DNA of 63,143 nt. It comes from Nitrosomonadaceae bacterium. Its GTDB lineage: Bacteria; Pseudomonadota; Gammaproteobacteria; Burkholderiales; Nitrosomonadaceae. Every line of letters begins with the position of its first letter. Positions within the stretch are counted from its first letter, which is position 1. The notes under the pieces are model-generated. The model had not been told where the DNA came from and ran no database searches. It was given only the letters and a program-made list of their open reading frames with translations. This document shows positions 1 through 12,779 of the stretch, piece after piece. The stretch spans positions 1-63,143 of the forward strand of contig BJGV01000006.1 in NCBI GenBank assembly GCA_014190895.1, read 5' to 3'. The translations under genes were made by a program, and so were the position numbers.

Positions 1-2880
<2,880 letters not shown>

Positions 2881-3268
2881 ATAACTTTAAGGGCTCATCT
2901 AGAATCAGAAATTCAGGATTACTAAATAAATTACCTGAAAAAATTAACTTCATCATTCAAAACCATACAGTTACAAGTTCTTTGCTTGCATCATATTCGA
3001 CTAAAAATATAATGTGTTGATACAATCTAACCCATTATTTCGCACTCTTTATAGCACATAATCTTAATAAACAGACTGTGTACTCTAAAAGAGTATGAAA
3101 TACTTTACTTCTTCCAAATTTTTAAAGAACATTAAGAAACTGATAGGTGGAAAATCAAAATTAAAAATATTGAGATTATTCCAGTTACCACTTTCTATAT
3201 TTACAGCCACCAGTTAAAAACTAGAACTAAACGTTTACGCTTACTTCTAGTTTCTAAAAGTATTTAAA
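2881..3268 (-). other. 16S-23S internal spacer, 23S-proximal part with boxA
   Basis: This 388-base spacer has no gene. In the transcribed (minus) direction it carries a boxA-type antitermination motif, GTTCTTTAAAAA at 3119-3130, followed by TTTGGAAGAAG; this arrangement is familiar from betaproteobacterial rRNA spacers. A small perfect hairpin lies at 3081-3095 (TACTC/GAGTA). The rest is AT-rich and probably holds the pre-23S processing stem, which I did not resolve. Confidence 0.6.
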
Positions 3269-3344
3269 TGGTGGAGGTGAACGGGATCGAACCGATGACC
3301 CCCTGCTTGCAAAGCAGGTGCTCTCCCAGCTGAGCTACACCCCC
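3269..3344 (-). tRNA. tRNA-Ala (anticodon TGC)
   Basis: The 76-base minus-strand sequence starts GGGGGTGTAGCTCAG and ends with an encoded CCA. It folds as a standard cloverleaf: 7-bp acceptor (one G-U pair), D arm, anticodon stem CCTGC/GCAGG around loop TTTGCAA giving anticodon TGC, and the TTCGATC T loop. It lies in the rRNA spacer 8 bases downstream of tRNA-Ile, the common Ile-Ala order. Confidence 0.98.
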
Positions 3345-3352
3345 AAATGAGT

Positions 3353-3429
<77 letters not shown>

Positions 3430-3554
3430 CTTGAATTGAGTCCAGAGAACAAATGGATACTAGTTCTCTTCTAGTCCAAATCAAACTAGCTCTCTATTTT
3501 CCTCATTTTTAAACAACCGATAAGTTGTGGACACCTAGATTTGGATTTTCTCTT

Positions 3555-5092
<1,538 letters not shown>

Positions 5093-5276
5093 ATACTGGT
5101 AAAACTCTCGCTTGACGTGTTACTTTGATTCTAATTATTTTTTTAAACTTCTAAAATTAGAACTAGAATCTTTCTTACATCGTGCGAGCACTTTAACTTC
5201 TAAGCTACTCAAATACCTTGTCTTAAAAGACAGAGTTTCTGAGTTCCCAAATTAAGTGCCCACACTTATCGGCTGT

Positions 5277-5291
5277 AAATTTTTAAAGATC
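5277..5291 (-). promoter_or_regulatory. boxA-like antitermination element in rRNA leader
   Basis: In transcript sense this reads GATCTTTAAAAATTT, followed by ACAGCCGATAAGTGTGGGC. That combination is a familiar feature of betaproteobacterial 16S leaders and matches the boxA core CTTTAA. It lies about 185 bases upstream of 16S and 40 bases downstream of the predicted promoter, as expected for Nus-factor antitermination of rRNA transcription. Confidence 0.6.
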
Positions 5292-5331
5292 ATGATCGCC
5301 TGCGAACTTTAAGCAGACGACTGGACAAAGA

Positions 5332-5360
5332 AGTATACAGATTTTCAAAAGAAGGATCAA
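5332..5360 (-). promoter_or_regulatory. Sigma-70 promoter of the rRNA operon
   Basis: On the minus strand a -35 box TTGATC (5360-5355) and a -10 box TATACT (5337-5332) are separated by 17 bases, close to the consensus. The position fits: downstream of the tyrS stop and about 240 bases before 16S, with the boxA leader between. The upstream DNA overlapping the tyrS end is not obviously A/T-tract rich, so an UP element is not claimed. Confidence 0.7.
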
Positions 5361-5393
5361 GATGTTTCTGATGTTTCTGTTGCATTTAGACTG

Positions 5394-6596
5394 TTATAGA
5401 ATAGTTATCTTAGCAAATTTACGTTTACCTACTTGTGCCAAGACAGTTTGATTGCGTCTAATTTTTATGGTTCTATCACTTATTTTAACGCCATCTAATT
5501 TTACTCCACCCTGCTCGATCATTCGTAGCGCCTCGGTTGTGCTGGCAGTAAGCCCAGCTTGCTTAAGTACCGAGGCTATTGATAATCCGTCTCCTTCAGC
5601 ATGCAGGTTTTTTTCCGGTATAGTACTCGGCAATAAACCATGTCTAAAACGCCCCTCAAAGTCAATTAATGCAAGTTCTGCGTCTTCTTTTTTGTAAAAA
5701 CGGGTAACGATTTCCTGAGCAAAAATCACCTTAATGTTGCGGGGATTACGACCATCTTCTACCTCTTTTTTCCACTGACAAATAGTCTCTGATGGTTCAG
5801 ATGATAGTAACTCAATATAACGCCACATTAACTTATCTGAAATTGACATAATTTTACCAAAGATCTCCTTTGGATCCTCAGTAATACCTATGTAATTTCC
5901 TGTAGACTTAGACATCTTATTGACGCCATCAAGTCCTTCCAGGAGGGGCATGGTAAGAATACACTGCGGAGACTGGTTAAAATGTTTCTGTAATTCCCGC
6001 CCCATCAATAAATTAAACTTCTGATCTGTGCCGCCTAGCTCAAGATCTGCTTTCAGTACAACTGAATCATAGCCCTGGATCAATGGATACAGGAACTCGT
6101 GTATAGCAATGGACTGGTTATTTTGATAACGTCTGCTGAAATCATCTCGCTCTAACATGCGCGCGACAGTATGAGTGGCTGCTAATTTAATTAAATCGGC
6201 AGCATTTAAATTGTCCATCCAAGTAGAATTAAATACCACCTCAGTCTGACTTGGGATGAGTATTCTAAACACTTGATCAGTATAAGATATTGCATTATCT
6301 TTTACCTGTTCACGAGTTAAAGAAGGGCGTGTAATATTTTTACCACTTGGATCTCCGATCATACCGGTAAAATCGCCGATCAAGAATAGAGCATGATGGC
6401 CTAAATCTTGTAATTGACGCAGTTTGTTAAGCAAAACAACGTGACCTAAGTGCAAATCTGGTGCGGTAGGATCAAAACCAGCTTTAATTCTTAATGGACG
6501 AGTCAAAGCAAGCTTTTGTTTGAGTTCTGTTTCCACTAGAAGCTCATCACAGCCACGCTTAATAATATTGATCTGTTTTTCGATTTGTTGCGTCAC
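5394..6596 (-). CDS. tyrS: Tyrosyl-tRNA synthetase
   Basis: Class I aminoacyl-tRNA synthetase that charges tRNA-Tyr with tyrosine in the cytoplasm. At 400 residues it has the expected length for the long bacterial TyrS type. The HIGH-type motif is HLGH at residues 49-52 and KMSKS lies at 227-231; the tyrosine pocket motif LGGTDQKFN is at 187-195. An S4 RNA-binding domain occupies about residues 337-400, with the typical VKLDGVKI core. The gene is transcribed towards the rRNA operon and ends just before the rRNA promoter. Start is ATG or equivalent at MTQQIEKQ, which gives the normal N-terminus. Confidence 0.97.
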   Translation of the reverse strand: MTQQIEKQINIIKRGCDELLVETELKQKLALTRPLRIKAGFDPTAPDLHLGHVVLLNKLRQLQDLGHHALFLIGDFTGMIGDPSGKNITRPSLTREQVKDNAISYTDQVFRILIPSQTEVVFNSTWMDNLNAADLIKLAATHTVARMLERDDFSRRYQNNQSIAIHEFLYPLIQGYDSVVLKADLELGGTDQKFNLLMGRELQKHFNQSPQCILTMPLLEGLDGVNKMSKSTGNYIGITEDPKEIFGKIMSISDKLMWRYIELLSSEPSETICQWKKEVEDGRNPRNIKVIFAQEIVTRFYKKEDAELALIDFEGRFRHGLLPSTIPEKNLHAEGDGLSIASVLKQAGLTASTTEALRMIEQGGVKLDGVKISDRTIKIRRNQTVLAQVGKRKFAKITIL

Positions 6597-7004
6597 AATG
6601 GTATCAAGACTTTATTATCTAATATTATTATCGCAAAGTTTCAACTAATCAGTTTGTCAAAAACAGTGTGAATGTAGCCCCCCCAACGATCCCAGTAACT
6701 TAAGTAGCTAGAATGCTCATAATCAACAGTAGTCTTGCTTTGCTAAGCATAAAGGTCATGCACTGGGAGTTTTAAGTACTTTGAGTTTATTACCAGGAAA
6801 TGCTTCTTTCTAACATAAATACTTGAAATCAGAAAATGATTCACTCAAATGAGTTACTGTAATCAAAGAATGCATCATGAATCTTGTTACAGCCAATAAA
6901 GTCGTCTATACCGACTTAATAGCAATAAATTTCTACCAAATCATGAAGATTATTTCCACTACTGCGACCCACCCAGATGTAAAAATTTGAAGTAAGTTGG
7001 TTTA
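6597..7004. other. 408-base intergenic region, no gene seen
   Basis: Between tyrS and the PuuD-type membrane gene no frame gives a convincing protein and no clear terminator or RNA fold was seen, beyond a C-run near 6680. In related bacteria this side of tyrS often carries cell-wall genes (such as anmK or an M23 peptidase), so a decayed gene is possible, but I could not recognise a remnant. Confidence 0.4.
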
Positions 7005-7589
7005 TCAAAATCCGCCGTTTTGCTGGGCAACCATCATGTACAACATGGGCACTGATAGCATCGTGTTTATGCGCGACGTCAGCATTGCTCTTCTGGCTGC
7101 AGCTGCTTTCCCCTTAGGCTCAATTTCCACCATCCCCAAGGCTTTTTGTTGATTGGGCCAAATAATGAACCACACATTGAAAGCCATGAGTAATGCTATC
7201 CACATCCCGATACCAATCGCAATAAACGGCTGATTTAATGAGAGTGCTTGACCAATGTAACCGTTCATCCAAGCAACCAAAATACCAGTGACAACTGTGG
7301 ATAAGGCGGCGTAACGAAACCAAAACAAAGCTGTTGGTGCAATGACTTTACTAATAGCCGGTTTTTGTTCATCGGGAATTTTAGACATGGACGGCATTTG
7401 TACAAAATTAAAGTACCACAACAATCCAATCCACATCACTCCAGAGACAACATGTAACCAGCGCATCATGAAGGCGCCCCATGCATGATTCATAACTGTC
7501 GGCTGATTAGCGATCAAGATAATAATAATTAATAAAACTAAACCTGCGATCACTGTGTATAACAAGGATTCCAATATCTTGGTTAACAT
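7005..7589 (-). CDS. PuuD-type (Urate_ox_N-like) integral membrane protein
   Basis: A 194-residue membrane protein with about four to five hydrophobic helices: residues 8-27, 42-62, 88-108, 121-145 and near the C-terminus. The segment RWLHVVSGVMWIGLLWYFNF, followed by PSM, is characteristic of the membrane domain found at the N-terminus of urate hydroxylase PuuD, also seen as a stand-alone protein in many betaproteobacteria. The cytochrome c part of PuuD is absent, so urate oxidation should not be assumed. Conserved histidines (H35, H46) could bind haem; this is inference. It precedes a truncated haemoglobin gene by 106 bases on the same strand, reading haemoglobin first and then this gene. 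Function unknown. Confidence 0.7.
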   Translation of the reverse strand: MLTKILESLLYTVIAGLVLLIIIILIANQPTVMNHAWGAFMMRWLHVVSGVMWIGLLWYFNFVQMPSMSKIPDEQKPAISKVIAPTALFWFRYAALSTVVTGILVAWMNGYIGQALSLNQPFIAIGIGMWIALLMAFNVWFIIWPNQQKALGMVEIEPKGKAAAARRAMLTSRINTMLSVPMLYMMVAQQNGGF

Positions 7590-7695
7590 GGTATTTCCTT
7601 TACTAATGATATCAATCTATCGATAGTACAAGAGGATGGTCTTGGTGTCGAATTTATTAATTTAAGATATTTTTTAAGTATCTAGAAAGAAAAGA

Positions 7696-8139
7696 TTAGG
7701 CTTCTCGGAGAGCTATTAATGGTTCGTTCGGGTAATTTTGCATTTGATATCCCATCCACAACCTGCAAGCAATTCGATATGCAAAAATATTGGCATTGAT
7801 TTCTAACGCAGAGTTCGGAAGATCTCGCAAAGTTTCTTTAAAAATTTGCAACCACCGCTCAAAAAACTCAGAGTGCAGTCCTGGTATGGCTAAGTGTTTG
7901 GGCATTGGAGTGCCTCGAAAACGACTAGTTCCCAGAAGATTACCTGACCAAAAATCAGTCATCTGAATAAAGTGAGCCTCCCAGTCCATAACATGCGCTT
8001 CAAAGATTGGTCCAAGCAATGCGTCTTTTCTAGCTTTTGCATAGAAAGTCCGAACCAATTGATTAATTTCTTCTTCAGTACATAAGTCAGAATTTTCTAC
8101 TGGAACTTTTGACTGTGAAATAGTTTTAGATGATTGCAT
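7696..8139 (-). CDS. Group III truncated haemoglobin
   Basis: A 147-residue globin of the 2-over-2 fold, group III (TrHb3/Ctb type). Recognisable elements are the N-terminal LVRTFYAKARKDALLGPIF helix, the DWEAHFIQMTDFWSG segment (about residues 52-66), and LHSEFFERWLQIFKET (88-103), where family members carry the proximal haem histidine. Family members bind O2, NO or related ligands and are linked to nitrosative stress or terminal electron transfer. The first 15 residues are extra and the start could be later. The PuuD-type membrane gene follows on the same strand, so the two may be co-transcribed. Confidence 0.88.
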   Translation of the reverse strand: MQSSKTISQSKVPVENSDLCTEEEINQLVRTFYAKARKDALLGPIFEAHVMDWEAHFIQMTDFWSGNLLGTSRFRGTPMPKHLAIPGLHSEFFERWLQIFKETLRDLPNSALEINANIFAYRIACRLWMGYQMQNYPNEPLIALREA

Positions 8140-8469
8140 AATTTAGACACGATTCTCAATTCTGCTTTTCATTCCATTGTAATCATTAATTGTGAAAAAT
8201 ATAAAGTATCTGATTGATATTAGTACAAATAATTTTTAAGCAGAAGCATTAAATTCTTTTACAGATTATCAACTTAACAATTCAAAATAATGAATAAAAT
8301 GCCAAACATCTGCGGCTAAAATGTGTCGATATCTATTATTCTGCTAACATCAACCGTAACATCTAAATCATTTAATATAAATTAGAACGTCTTCAGAAAA
8401 TTTACTGCTCGATTATTCTTCACCCTTATCTCATCAACCAGCTCAATATGAAACGCCTCTTGTACAAGC
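8140..8469. other. 330-base intergenic region; rpoS missing here
   Basis: This AT-rich stretch lies directly downstream of nlpD, where rpoS usually follows in the surE-pcm-nlpD-rpoS arrangement of beta- and gammaproteobacteria. No frame shows sigma-factor motifs, and I see no recognisable rpoS remnant, terminator or RNA gene. Confidence 0.5.
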
Positions 8470-9507
8470 TTATCCAGAAATATCTGGCAAGTGTTTAATT
8501 GGATCTACTGGTTTGCCGAGCTTACGAATTTCAAAGTGCAACCCTACGAGATCGCTGCTAACATTTCCCATCTCTGCAATTTTTTGTCCTTTTGTTACCG
8601 TCTGTCCTTCATTTACTAGCAGCTTACTATTGTGAGCATAAGCACTGAGATAAGTATTGTTATGTTTGATAATAATAAGCTGTCCGTAACCACGTAACCC
8701 ACCACCACTGTAAACCACTTTTCCTGCAGCGGAAGCTATAATTACCTGTCCTAATTTGCCTACAATATCTACACCTTTAGCGCTCTCTGAAAAGACACCT
8801 GATACCTTGCCTTTAGTGGGCCAGATCCATTCTATAGAGTCTACTTCCTTGTTGGTATTAAGCACTACAGATGATGGGGGGGGATTTACTTCAACAGGTC
8901 TCTCTGTCACAGAATCGATTCCCGTCTTTATCGAGGGTATATCTATTGACTCTCTCAATCGTTCCGCTGCCTGCTCAGAATACGGTACTTTGAAAGCCTT
9001 CGGTTCAATCTTCAGCATAGTAATAGGAGTGGTTACTATTGATCCAGATGAGGGAGTAATTCCAGATATAACTTTACTACTCACTGGCGACGATGATTCC
9101 AAGAGTGGATACAAAGATGGTTTTGCCGACTGAGTTGATAAGAATAAATTAAGTTTCTGACCGGTACTAATGTTGCTAGGATTGTCAATTCCATTCCATT
9201 GCGCTAACTCCTTATAATCCAGACCATGATTCAACGCAATGCTGTAGAGCGTATCGCCTTTCTGTACAGTGTAGGATTTTCCAGCGTCCAAAGATTGGTT
9301 TACAAGTGCCCGAGGTCTCTCTGTAACTACTGGAACACGATTGGGCGAAGTTAGTCGTCGAGTTGAAGCACAACCGACAATTAGTGCACAAAAAATAAGA
9401 AGTAATAAAGAAGACCGGGGAAATATTTTGGTGGCGAATGTCCCAACATCAAAGAAATTATGCCATTCAATTTCCGCATCTCTTATGCTTTGTCTCTTAT
9501 CTCGCAT
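8470..9507 (-). CDS. nlpD: NlpD-type lipoprotein, murein hydrolase activator
   Basis: Outer-membrane lipoprotein that in relatives activates the cell-division amidase AmiC. Order of parts in the 345-residue frame: hydrophobic signal with lipobox IVGC (Cys46), LysM domain at 79-122 (YTVQKGDTLYSIA...GQKLNLF), a variable linker, and a C-terminal M23/LytM domain at about 240-340. The LytM zinc ligands are degenerate as in E. coli NlpD (KGVDIVG instead of an H...D motif, and GLHFEIR lacking the first H of HxH), which supports an activator rather than a hydrolase. The annotated start leaves an unusually long 30-residue lead before the signal; the true start may be an internal non-ATG codon. It follows pcm by 3 bases. 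Confidence 0.9.
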   Translation of the reverse strand: MRDKRQSIRDAEIEWHNFFDVGTFATKIFPRSSLLLLIFCALIVGCASTRRLTSPNRVPVVTERPRALVNQSLDAGKSYTVQKGDTLYSIALNHGLDYKELAQWNGIDNPSNISTGQKLNLFLSTQSAKPSLYPLLESSSPVSSKVISGITPSSGSIVTTPITMLKIEPKAFKVPYSEQAAERLRESIDIPSIKTGIDSVTERPVEVNPPPSSVVLNTNKEVDSIEWIWPTKGKVSGVFSESAKGVDIVGKLGQVIIASAAGKVVYSGGGLRGYGQLIIIKHNNTYLSAYAHNSKLLVNEGQTVTKGQKIAEMGNVSSDLVGLHFEIRKLGKPVDPIKHLPDISG

Positions 9508-9510
9508 AAC

Positions 9511-10179
9511 TTATTCTTGTACAATACCTGACAATACTGGTACGAAATTCACTTCGTCCAGCACCGTCTCGACATAACCATCTAAATTACGCTCAATTAC
9601 ACACAAGTATTGCTCCTTATTTCCTCTAGGAAAAATTATCCTGCCGCCAACTCTCAATTGCTCTAAAAGTGGTAGGGGAATATGCATAGTTGCAGCAGTT
9701 ATGATTATGCCGTCGAACGGCGATACTTCTGACAGTCCCAATAAACCATCAGCATGTTTTAGACGAACGTTATTAAGGCGAAGCTCTCGTAAACGAGTAC
9801 GCGTACGCGTAAGTAAGGCTCCAATACGCTCAATTGAATAAACTTCATTCGCAAGTCTCGCCAATACTGCTGTTTGATAACCACAACCCGTTCCAATTTC
9901 AAGTACTTTATCAAGATTCAAACCTGCGCGTAACAGTTCACTCATGCGCGCCACAATAAATGGATTTGAAATAGTCTGTCCGAAATTAATGGGTAGCGCA
10001 ACGCTATCATAAGCACGACTTGCTAACACTTCCTCAATAAATATATGACGCGGAACCATATTCATCGCTGCCAATACTACTTCGTCAACAATACCCTGTG
10101 CGCGTATACGTTCAATCATGCGCGCACGAGTACGTTGAGAGGTCATGCCAACTCCAGAATGACGAGTATTTAAACTCAA
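9511..10179 (-). CDS. pcm: Protein-L-isoaspartate O-methyltransferase
   Basis: Cytoplasmic repair enzyme that methylates L-isoaspartyl residues of damaged proteins using S-adenosylmethionine. The 222-residue protein shows family motifs: RHIFIEE near residue 44, the substrate-binding [13 protein letters not shown] (67-79), the SAM-binding [15 protein letters not shown] (about 92-106) and [10 protein letters not shown] near 175. Length is normal. It lies between surE and nlpD, its usual neighbours, with 54 and 3 bases of spacing, so one transcript is likely. Confidence 0.96.
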   Translation of the reverse strand: MSLNTRHSGVGMTSQRTRARMIERIRAQGIVDEVVLAAMNMVPRHIFIEEVLASRAYDSVALPINFGQTISNPFIVARMSELLRAGLNLDKVLEIGTGCGYQTAVLARLANEVYSIERIGALLTRTRTRLRELRLNNVRLKHADGLLGLSEVSPFDGIIITAATMHIPLPLLEQLRVGGRIIFPRGNKEQYLCVIERNLDGYVETVLDEVNFVPVLSGIVQE

Positions 10180-10233
10180 TATTTCTCCTAAAATATCAAT
10201 TCTTTATCGTATACGGTACTCTAAGTTTCATGA

Positions 10234-10974
10234 CTACAACAGCCACTGCTTAACTGCATCTAACTGTTCATAATGAGTGAGGTCAATTTGCAACGGGGTA
10301 ATTGATACCCGATTTTTCTGAACTGCATTAAAATCTGTGCCATCACCAGCATCTTGAACGGCCCCCGCAGCGCCAACCCAGTAAACTGTCTCGCCACGAG
10401 GACTCTGCGATTTAATAACTGCTTCAGATTTATGACGACGACCAAGTCGAGTTACTTCAATTCCCTCTAATTGTTCATAAGTAACATCCGGCACATTAAT
10501 ATTAAGTAGCATTGGTTCTTGGAACTTGCTAGTTATGAAACGTTGCACTATATCTGCTGTAATACGTGCAGCAGTAGAGAAATTTTTATTTGAAGCGCTA
10601 GCAAGAGACACCGCAAGAGAAGGTATTCCCAATAAGAAACCTTCAGTAGCGGCTGCTACTGTACCAGAATACACTGTGTCATCACCCATATTAGCGCCAT
10701 CATTGATACCAGAAATTACCATATCTGGTAATGTATCAAGCATGCCACTAACCGCTAAATGAACACAGTCTGTTGGTGTGCCATTGACGTAATAGAAACC
10801 GTTATAAGCTCTATGTAAATGAAGTGGACGATCGAGCGTGAGCGAATTACTAGCACCGCTGCGATCACGCTCTGGTGCAACTACAATTATATCTCCAATA
10901 GTAGATAGTACTTGAGCGAGACAGGCGAGACCTGGCGCAAAATACCCATCATCATTACTAAGCAATATGCGCAT
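10234..10974 (-). CDS. surE: 5'/3'-nucleotidase SurE
   Basis: Survival-protein E, a metal-dependent nucleoside monophosphate phosphatase of the stationary-phase and repair group. The start chosen at 10974 gives [10 protein letters not shown], the standard N-terminus, whose DD and N residues bind metal; a longer frame starting at 11010 adds 12 residues with no better ribosome site. The resulting 246 residues match the family. Other motifs: [26 protein letters not shown] and [12 protein letters not shown]. It is the first gene of the surE-pcm-nlpD run. Confidence 0.95.
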   Translation of the reverse strand: MRILLSNDDGYFAPGLACLAQVLSTIGDIIVVAPERDRSGASNSLTLDRPLHLHRAYNGFYYVNGTPTDCVHLAVSGMLDTLPDMVISGINDGANMGDDTVYSGTVAAATEGFLLGIPSLAVSLASASNKNFSTAARITADIVQRFITSKFQEPMLLNINVPDVTYEQLEGIEVTRLGRRHKSEAVIKSQSPRGETVYWVGAAGAVQDAGDGTDFNAVQKNRVSITPLQIDLTHYEQLDAVKQWLL

Positions 10975-11201
10975 TTGAAAAGGATGGAATAATTTATAAA
11001 TTATATCCATATTCTAACAGGATGGATCATTGAGCGTTTAAATGATCCAAAAGCAAACTCAAGGGATTAATTCTTAAGTATTCTTATACGGTTCTTAATC
11101 TAGATAGATAAACAAACAGATGGAAATTAATTATTTGTTATTAAAATTTTATCTCCTATTTTAACGCTAGGCCTCATTACATTAGAAACACCCCCACGGG
11201 C

Positions 11202-11450
11202 ATGGGGAAAACTGCTATGAAGGGCAAGAAAGTCTGCCGTATTCATGGTGGGTTATCTAGGGGCCCAGTAACTGAAGCAGATAAACTACGATGTGCCGCA
11301 GCAAAAACTAGGCATGGACTTGATACACGTCAACGCAGGGCAGAGGTTAGTGCTGGCCTGTTCTACCTACATGAACTTGAGACGCTGGGGCGAAGCATTG
11401 GCTTAATAACAAGGGCTCACTCACGTGGAAGGAAACCAACTGGGAAATGA
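11202..11450 (+). pseudogene. HGG-motif (HGGxSxGP) protein, probable fragment
   Basis: An 82-residue reading frame with CRIHGGLSRGPVTEADKL, followed by an AAAKTRHGLDTRQRRAE segment. It resembles small proteins carrying an HGGxSTGP motif that are common in prophages and accessory regions of proteobacteria; their function is unknown to me. Full members usually have a Cys-containing N-terminal segment (CGARTR.G..C) that here reads as IRNTPTGMGKTAMKG, with no clear start or ribosome site, so the 5' part seems degraded. The frame ends with SRGRKPTGK and stop, and the same motif recurs downstream in another frame. Base composition is richer in G and C than the neighbours. It is the only plus-strand gene between 5 and 25 kb. 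Confidence 0.5.
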
Positions 11451-11486
11451 GAGAGAACACGCATCACGAGGGCGTAAACCAACTGG
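11418..11486 (+). repeat. Imperfect tandem repeat at the 3' end of the HGG fragment
   Basis: Two copies spaced 43 bases apart (11418-11443 and 11461-11486) share the run AAACCAACTGG and encode SRGRKPTG twice, the second time one base out of frame (RGRKPTGEFRILGK, then stop). This suggests a short tandem duplication combined with a frameshift, as in a decaying gene. Confidence 0.5.
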
Positions 11487-11887
11487 AGAATTCAGGATAT
11501 TAGGAAAGTAATTAACAGGAAGTCTCTTGTTGAAAAATCACAATATTATAACCCTTCGGAATGGGGCTGGGGGCTATAACGTGCGCCACATACGCACACT
11601 ACTAAAATCAGATTACCCCCCTCGGACGTCTAGAATTGTACATAGGGAGAGACTAGGTGCCACCAAGCAGAAATAGGGGGTACCGGGTAGGTAGGGTGCT
11701 GCAGATGGGGAAAATGCAGGGCGGGGGCATACGCTGATGCTAGAGATAGTTTCGGCGCTCAGCGCCTGCTGCAAAGAAAAAAATAGCGAGAACCCAGACA
11801 GATGCAAGAGTGTACCTGAAGGTGTACCTGTTAATGATATTTGATTTTTTTTAATTTAGCTCGAAACCGAAGAACCTTAATAAATAT
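11451..11887. other. Non-coding patch beside tRNA-Pro, G-rich in parts
   Basis: Apart from the repeat above, I recognise no gene. The DNA at about 11555-11760 has many G runs (GGGG or longer) unlike the AT-rich flanks. It also contains a compact palindrome GGCGCTCAGCGCC at about 11755-11767 and a short direct repeat GTGTACCTG at about 11812 and 11823. The patch ends at tRNA-Pro, a type of site favoured by integrating elements. I looked for a copy of the tRNA 3' end here and did not find one. Confidence 0.4.
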
Positions 11888-11964
<77 letters not shown>

Positions 11965-12041
11965 AAGTTGTAGATTACAACAATAAGCCTCAACGTTAGA
12001 AATTTTTCCTGCCCCCTGTTGCATGAGAGGAGTGGAAACAA

Positions 12042-12428
12042 TTAAGATTGGAGTAGCGATAAAACATCATTAATTTCACTCCGCACTCTCGATATCATTG
12101 ATGCTGGAGCGGGTGTAGCGACCGGAGTAATAACAACAGGAACTACTCGCGACTGAATTATATTTTGCTCCAAATAATTACGAGCACCATTAATGGTAAA
12201 ACCTTCCACATAAAGTAATTTACAAATACGGTGAACTAATAATACTTCATGCTGCTGATAATAACGTCTATTTTTACGGCGCTTCACTGCTTTTAATTGT
12301 ACAAACTCTTGTTCCCAATAGCGCAAAACATGTGGCTTAATTCCACACAACGTACCAACTTCTCCGATGGTAAAATAATGCTTCGTCAGAATTAATGAAG
12401 AGGCGTTATTAGGCGTTCTGTTTTCCAC
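12042..12428 (-). CDS. MerR-family transcriptional regulator
   Basis: A 128-residue DNA-binding protein. Residues 15-80 form a MerR winged helix-turn-helix ([25 protein letters not shown], then [24 protein letters not shown]). The C-terminal part is short and lacks the metal-binding cysteines of classical MerR proteins, so no effector can be named. A regulator of this kind directly after ihfA is a common arrangement in beta- and gammaproteobacteria. The annotated start overlaps the ihfA end by 20 bases; an internal start is possible but not marked by an obvious ribosome site. Confidence 0.85.
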   Translation of the reverse strand: MENRTPNNASSLILTKHYFTIGEVGTLCGIKPHVLRYWEQEFVQLKAVKRRKNRRYYQQHEVLLVHRICKLLYVEGFTINGARNYLEQNIIQSRVVPVVITPVATPAPASMISRVRSEINDVLSLLQS

Positions 12429-12714
12429 GATACGTCTTCTCCACCACCGCTTTCAACTTCTGACTGGCATGAAACGTTACCACACGTCGGGCGAGTACTG
12501 GCACCTCAGCACCAGTCTTAGGATTTCTACCAGGGCGCTGTGACTTTACACGTAACTGGAAATTACCAAAACCTGAAAACTTGACGCTCTCTCCGCTTCG
12601 CAATGTAGCAAGAATCTCTTCATAAAAAGATTCCACCATATTCTTTGCTTCAAGTTTATTAAGACCAACCTCTAAAAACAGTAGATTTGCTAATTCAGCT
12701 TTTGTTAAAGTCAT
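12409..12714 (-). CDS. ihfA: Integration host factor subunit alpha
   Basis: A 101-residue HU/IHF-family DNA-bending protein. It has the helical N-terminus ([22 protein letters not shown]) and the beta-ribbon arm with the [12 protein letters not shown] motif whose proline intercalates into DNA. It pairs with IHF-beta, not in this window. The position directly after pheT is the classical one for ihfA, and it supports the alpha rather than beta assignment. It overlaps the MerR-type gene by 20 bases, suggesting coupled translation. Confidence 0.96.
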   Translation of the reverse strand: MTLTKAELANLLFLEVGLNKLEAKNMVESFYEEILATLRSGESVKFSGFGNFQLRVKSQRPGRNPKTGAEVPVLARRVVTFHASQKLKAVVEKTYRGKQNA

Positions 12715-12779
12715 GCTTACTCCTGTTTCATTGCTAATTTAATAATATCTAATTATGTACTTGATCCATATGCCTATAT

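Noticed and set aside
7005-7589. Annotation as urate hydroxylase
   Set aside because: Only the membrane domain is present, the cytochrome domain is missing and no purine catabolism genes are nearby.
8470-9507. NlpD-like protein as an active M23 endopeptidase
   Set aside because: Key zinc ligands are replaced in the same way as in E. coli NlpD, so an activator role is more likely.
11011-11201. Promoter or small gene between surE and the HGG fragment
   Set aside because: AT-rich sequence without a paired -35/-10 or any convincing small frame.
11613-11807. 64-codon minus-strand frame in the patch near tRNA-Pro
   Set aside because: Low-complexity Ser/Pro/Leu translation of G-rich DNA, no ribosome site or family motif.
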